33,098 bases of DNA from an uncultured Alloprevotella sp. (GTDB lineage: Bacteria; Bacteroidota; Bacteroidia; Bacteroidales; Bacteroidaceae). This document shows, piece by piece, positions 31,644 through 33,098 of the stretch. The notes beneath the pieces are model-generated. The model was given only the letters and a program-made list of their open reading frames with translations. It was not told the origin of the DNA and did not search any database. Positions within the stretch are counted from its first letter, which is position 1; each line of letters opens with the position of its first letter. The stretch spans positions 1-33,098 of the forward strand of contig CALUIN010000018.1 in NCBI GenBank assembly GCA_944320745.1, read 5' to 3'. The translations under genes and the position numbers were made by a program.

Positions 31644-31689
31644 GCGCCCCCGCGCGGCATCGCTGTCGGGCGATGCGGCACGGGGGCGC
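31644..31689. terminator. Bidirectional hairpin between convergent genes
   Basis: GCGCCCCCG (31644-31652) pairs with CGGGGGCGC (31681-31689), with an inner GCATCGC/GCGATGC stem. It sits 22 nt after the oxidoreductase stop and 30 nt after the flavodiiron stop on the other strand. There is no strong T-run on either side. Confidence 0.6.
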
Positions 31690-31719
31690 CCTGCGTTTCT
31701 CCAAAAAGGCGGGGCGGCC

Positions 31720-32901
31720 TCAGGCCATGACGGCGCGGGCCAAGGCGGCGCCGAGGGCGCGGGCGGCACTGAGCGTGGCGCCGTCGGCGCCCTGCTTCCA
31801 CTGCAAGGGGTCGCAGACCACGTCCATCTTCATCTGCTCGTTGTAGGTCCCGATGGTCTTCACCGCGGCCGGGGCCCATGTGAAGCCGCCGAAGTAGCCC
31901 AGCTTGTGGCCCGCCACCTCGCGGCCGGCCAAGCGGCGCAACAGGTCCTCCACGACGGGGAAGAGCCCGCCATTGTACGTGGGTCCGCCCACGGCCAAGC
32001 CGCTGTAGCGGAAGATGTCCGCCAGGACGAACGAGGGCTGGGAGACGCTCAGGTTGTGGACGATGATTTTCTTCAGGCCCTCGGCCGCCGCCCCTTCGGC
32101 CACGGCTTCGGCCACGTGCTGCGTGTGTCCGTACATCGAGCCGTAGCAGACGACGAGCCCCGGCTCCGTCTCGCCCTCGCTCAAGCGGCGGTACGTCTCC
32201 AGCGCGCGCGGCGCCTCGGCCGTCCACACCGGTCCGTGCGTGGAGCAAATCATGCGGATGTCCAGGCCACCCAGTTTGCGGAGCGCGGTGCGCACGGGGG
32301 CGCGGAACTTGCCCAGGATGGCGGCAAAGTAGCGCTCCATCTCGGGCCAGAAGACCGCGGTGTCCATCTGCGTGTCGAGGACCGCGCCGTTGAGCGCGCC
32401 GAAGCAGCCGAAGGCGTCGCCGGAGAAGAGAATGCCCTCCTCGGCGAGATACGTGACCATCGTTTCCGGCCAGTGGAGCATGGGGGCCAGGTAGAACGTC
32501 AGCTCGCGGCGGCCCAGCGAGAGGCGGTCGCCGTCGGCCACAAGCACGTCGTCCGCCGTCGGGACGCCGTAGAAGCCCTGCACCATCTCGAACGTTTTCC
32601 TGTTGCCCACGAGGCGCACACCGGGATAGTACTGACGGATGAGCGCGAGGCTTCCCGAGTGGTCCGGCTCCATGTGGTTGACGATGAGATAGTCCACGGG
32701 GCGGTCGCCGAGCACGGCGCGGATTTTCTCCAGATATTCGGCAAAGAAGGCCACGTCGACCGTATCGACCAGAGCCACCTTCTCGTCGACAATGAGATAG
32801 GAGTTGTACGAAACGCCCTGCGGCAGGAGCCAGAGGCCCTCAAAACGGTGCTTCACGCGGTCGTTCACACCGACATAGAAGATATTTTCCTTGATTTGCA
32901 T
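31720..32901 (-). CDS. Flavodiiron protein (A-type, oxygen/NO reductase)
   Basis: 393-aa cytoplasmic protein that reduces O2 or NO to protect an anaerobe. The N-terminal metallo-beta-lactamase-like domain holds the diiron ligands: HMEPDHSG (H-x-E-x-D-H), a His in APMLHWPETM, the Asp in LFSGDAFG and the His in CSTHGPVW. The C-terminal flavodoxin domain begins at VVCYGSMYGHTQHVAEAVA and contains GGPTYNGGLFP. There is no rubredoxin or flavin-reductase extension, so it is the simple class A and needs an external donor. The promoter TAAATTTG (32963-32956) and a 7-bp leader hairpin precede it. Confidence 0.95.
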   Translation of the reverse strand: MQIKENIFYVGVNDRVKHRFEGLWLLPQGVSYNSYLIVDEKVALVDTVDVAFFAEYLEKIRAVLGDRPVDYLIVNHMEPDHSGSLALIRQYYPGVRLVGNRKTFEMVQGFYGVPTADDVLVADGDRLSLGRRELTFYLAPMLHWPETMVTYLAEEGILFSGDAFGCFGALNGAVLDTQMDTAVFWPEMERYFAAILGKFRAPVRTALRKLGGLDIRMICSTHGPVWTAEAPRALETYRRLSEGETEPGLVVCYGSMYGHTQHVAEAVAEGAAAEGLKKIIVHNLSVSQPSFVLADIFRYSGLAVGGPTYNGGLFPVVEDLLRRLAGREVAGHKLGYFGGFTWAPAAVKTIGTYNEQMKMDVVCDPLQWKQGADGATLSAARALGAALARAVMA

Positions 32902-32929
32902 GGTTCAGTCTGTTGCTTTCAGAATCCGG

Positions 32930-32963
32930 CGCGGAGCCGCAGCCCCGCTCCGCGGCAAATTTA
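32930..32963 (-). promoter_or_regulatory. Promoter and leader hairpin of the flavodiiron gene
   Basis: The minus strand carries TAAATTTG (32963-32956). Right after the expected start of transcription, CTCCGCG/CGCGGAG (32948-32954 and 32930-32936) forms a 7-bp stem with an 11-nt loop, about 29 nt before the ATG. Confidence 0.6.
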
Positions 32964-33001
32964 CGAAAAAAAGCCGGGCCGCAGCGCACCGCCCGGCGGA
33001 A

Positions 33002-33064
33002 ACGGGGCTTAGGCGCGTAAAAACGGGGCTAGGCGCAGTCGGAACTGGCCTTCGCCGCGTGGGC
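33002..33064. repeat. 21-nt period repeat cluster F (3 units)
   Basis: Units start at 33002, 33023 and 33044. The first two are inverted CTTAG-type cores (ACGGGGCTTAGGCGCGT and a variant); the third is direct and degenerate. It lies upstream of the flavodiiron promoter; whether it ends the preceding gene cannot be seen because the window stops at 33098. Confidence 0.75.
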
Positions 33065-33098
33065 GGCGCGCCGGGCCGGGCGGGCACGCGGCCTGCGG

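Overview
The window is a GC-rich chromosomal segment of a member of the Bacteroidota, most likely order Bacteroidales. Three things point there: promoters of the TAnnTTTG type, weak or absent Shine-Dalgarno sequences, and gene orders I associate with Bacteroides relatives (signal peptidase I, S26-like protein, WbqC-like protein; mnmG, apt, uvrC, dtd, MazG-like, deoC). I cannot fix the genus. Two near-perfect ParB-binding (parS) sites 7 kb apart suggest the segment lies near the replication origin.

Layout. 1-2598 (+): 5'-truncated lepB, an S26 paralogue without catalytic residues, and a WbqC-like protein. 2836-3007 (-): a probable short structured RNA with its own promoter and terminator. 3069-5634 (-): an outer-membrane beta-barrel protein and a DEAD-box RNA helicase starting at TTG. 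5821-10725 (-): a tight four-gene operon of methyltransferase, short SF1 helicase, unknown 659-aa protein and DUF1848 iron-sulfur protein. Directly upstream on the same strand (10787-11134) is a 277-bp multi-arm imperfect palindrome that looks like a structured RNA with a promoter and a U-run end. 11805-14617 (+): DUF2851, thioesterase, dprA. 14712-21063 (+): mnmG, apt, uvrC, dtd, MazG-like, deoC. 21398-22384 (-): polyprenyl diphosphate synthase, divergent from polA (22464-25232, +). 25341-27593 (+): a secreted glycosidase-like gene broken by two in-frame stops. 27760-31621 (+): an ECF sigma factor fused to an outer-membrane barrel, then a radical SAM enzyme and a Gfo/Idh/MocA oxidoreductase. 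31720-32901 (-): a flavodiiron protein.

Six loci carry an unusual intergenic repeat: a 17-nt core plus 4-nt linker in a strict 21-nt period, with single cores inverted in place and two core flavours. At one locus it is translated into the N-terminus of the broken gene.

Most of the window is housekeeping: DNA repair and replication (uvrC, polA, dprA), tRNA quality (mnmG, dtd), nucleotide salvage (apt, deoC, MazG-like), secretion and quinone side-chain synthesis. The best candidates for undescribed biology are the RNA plus four-gene operon, the 21-nt repeat family and the sigma-barrel fusion.
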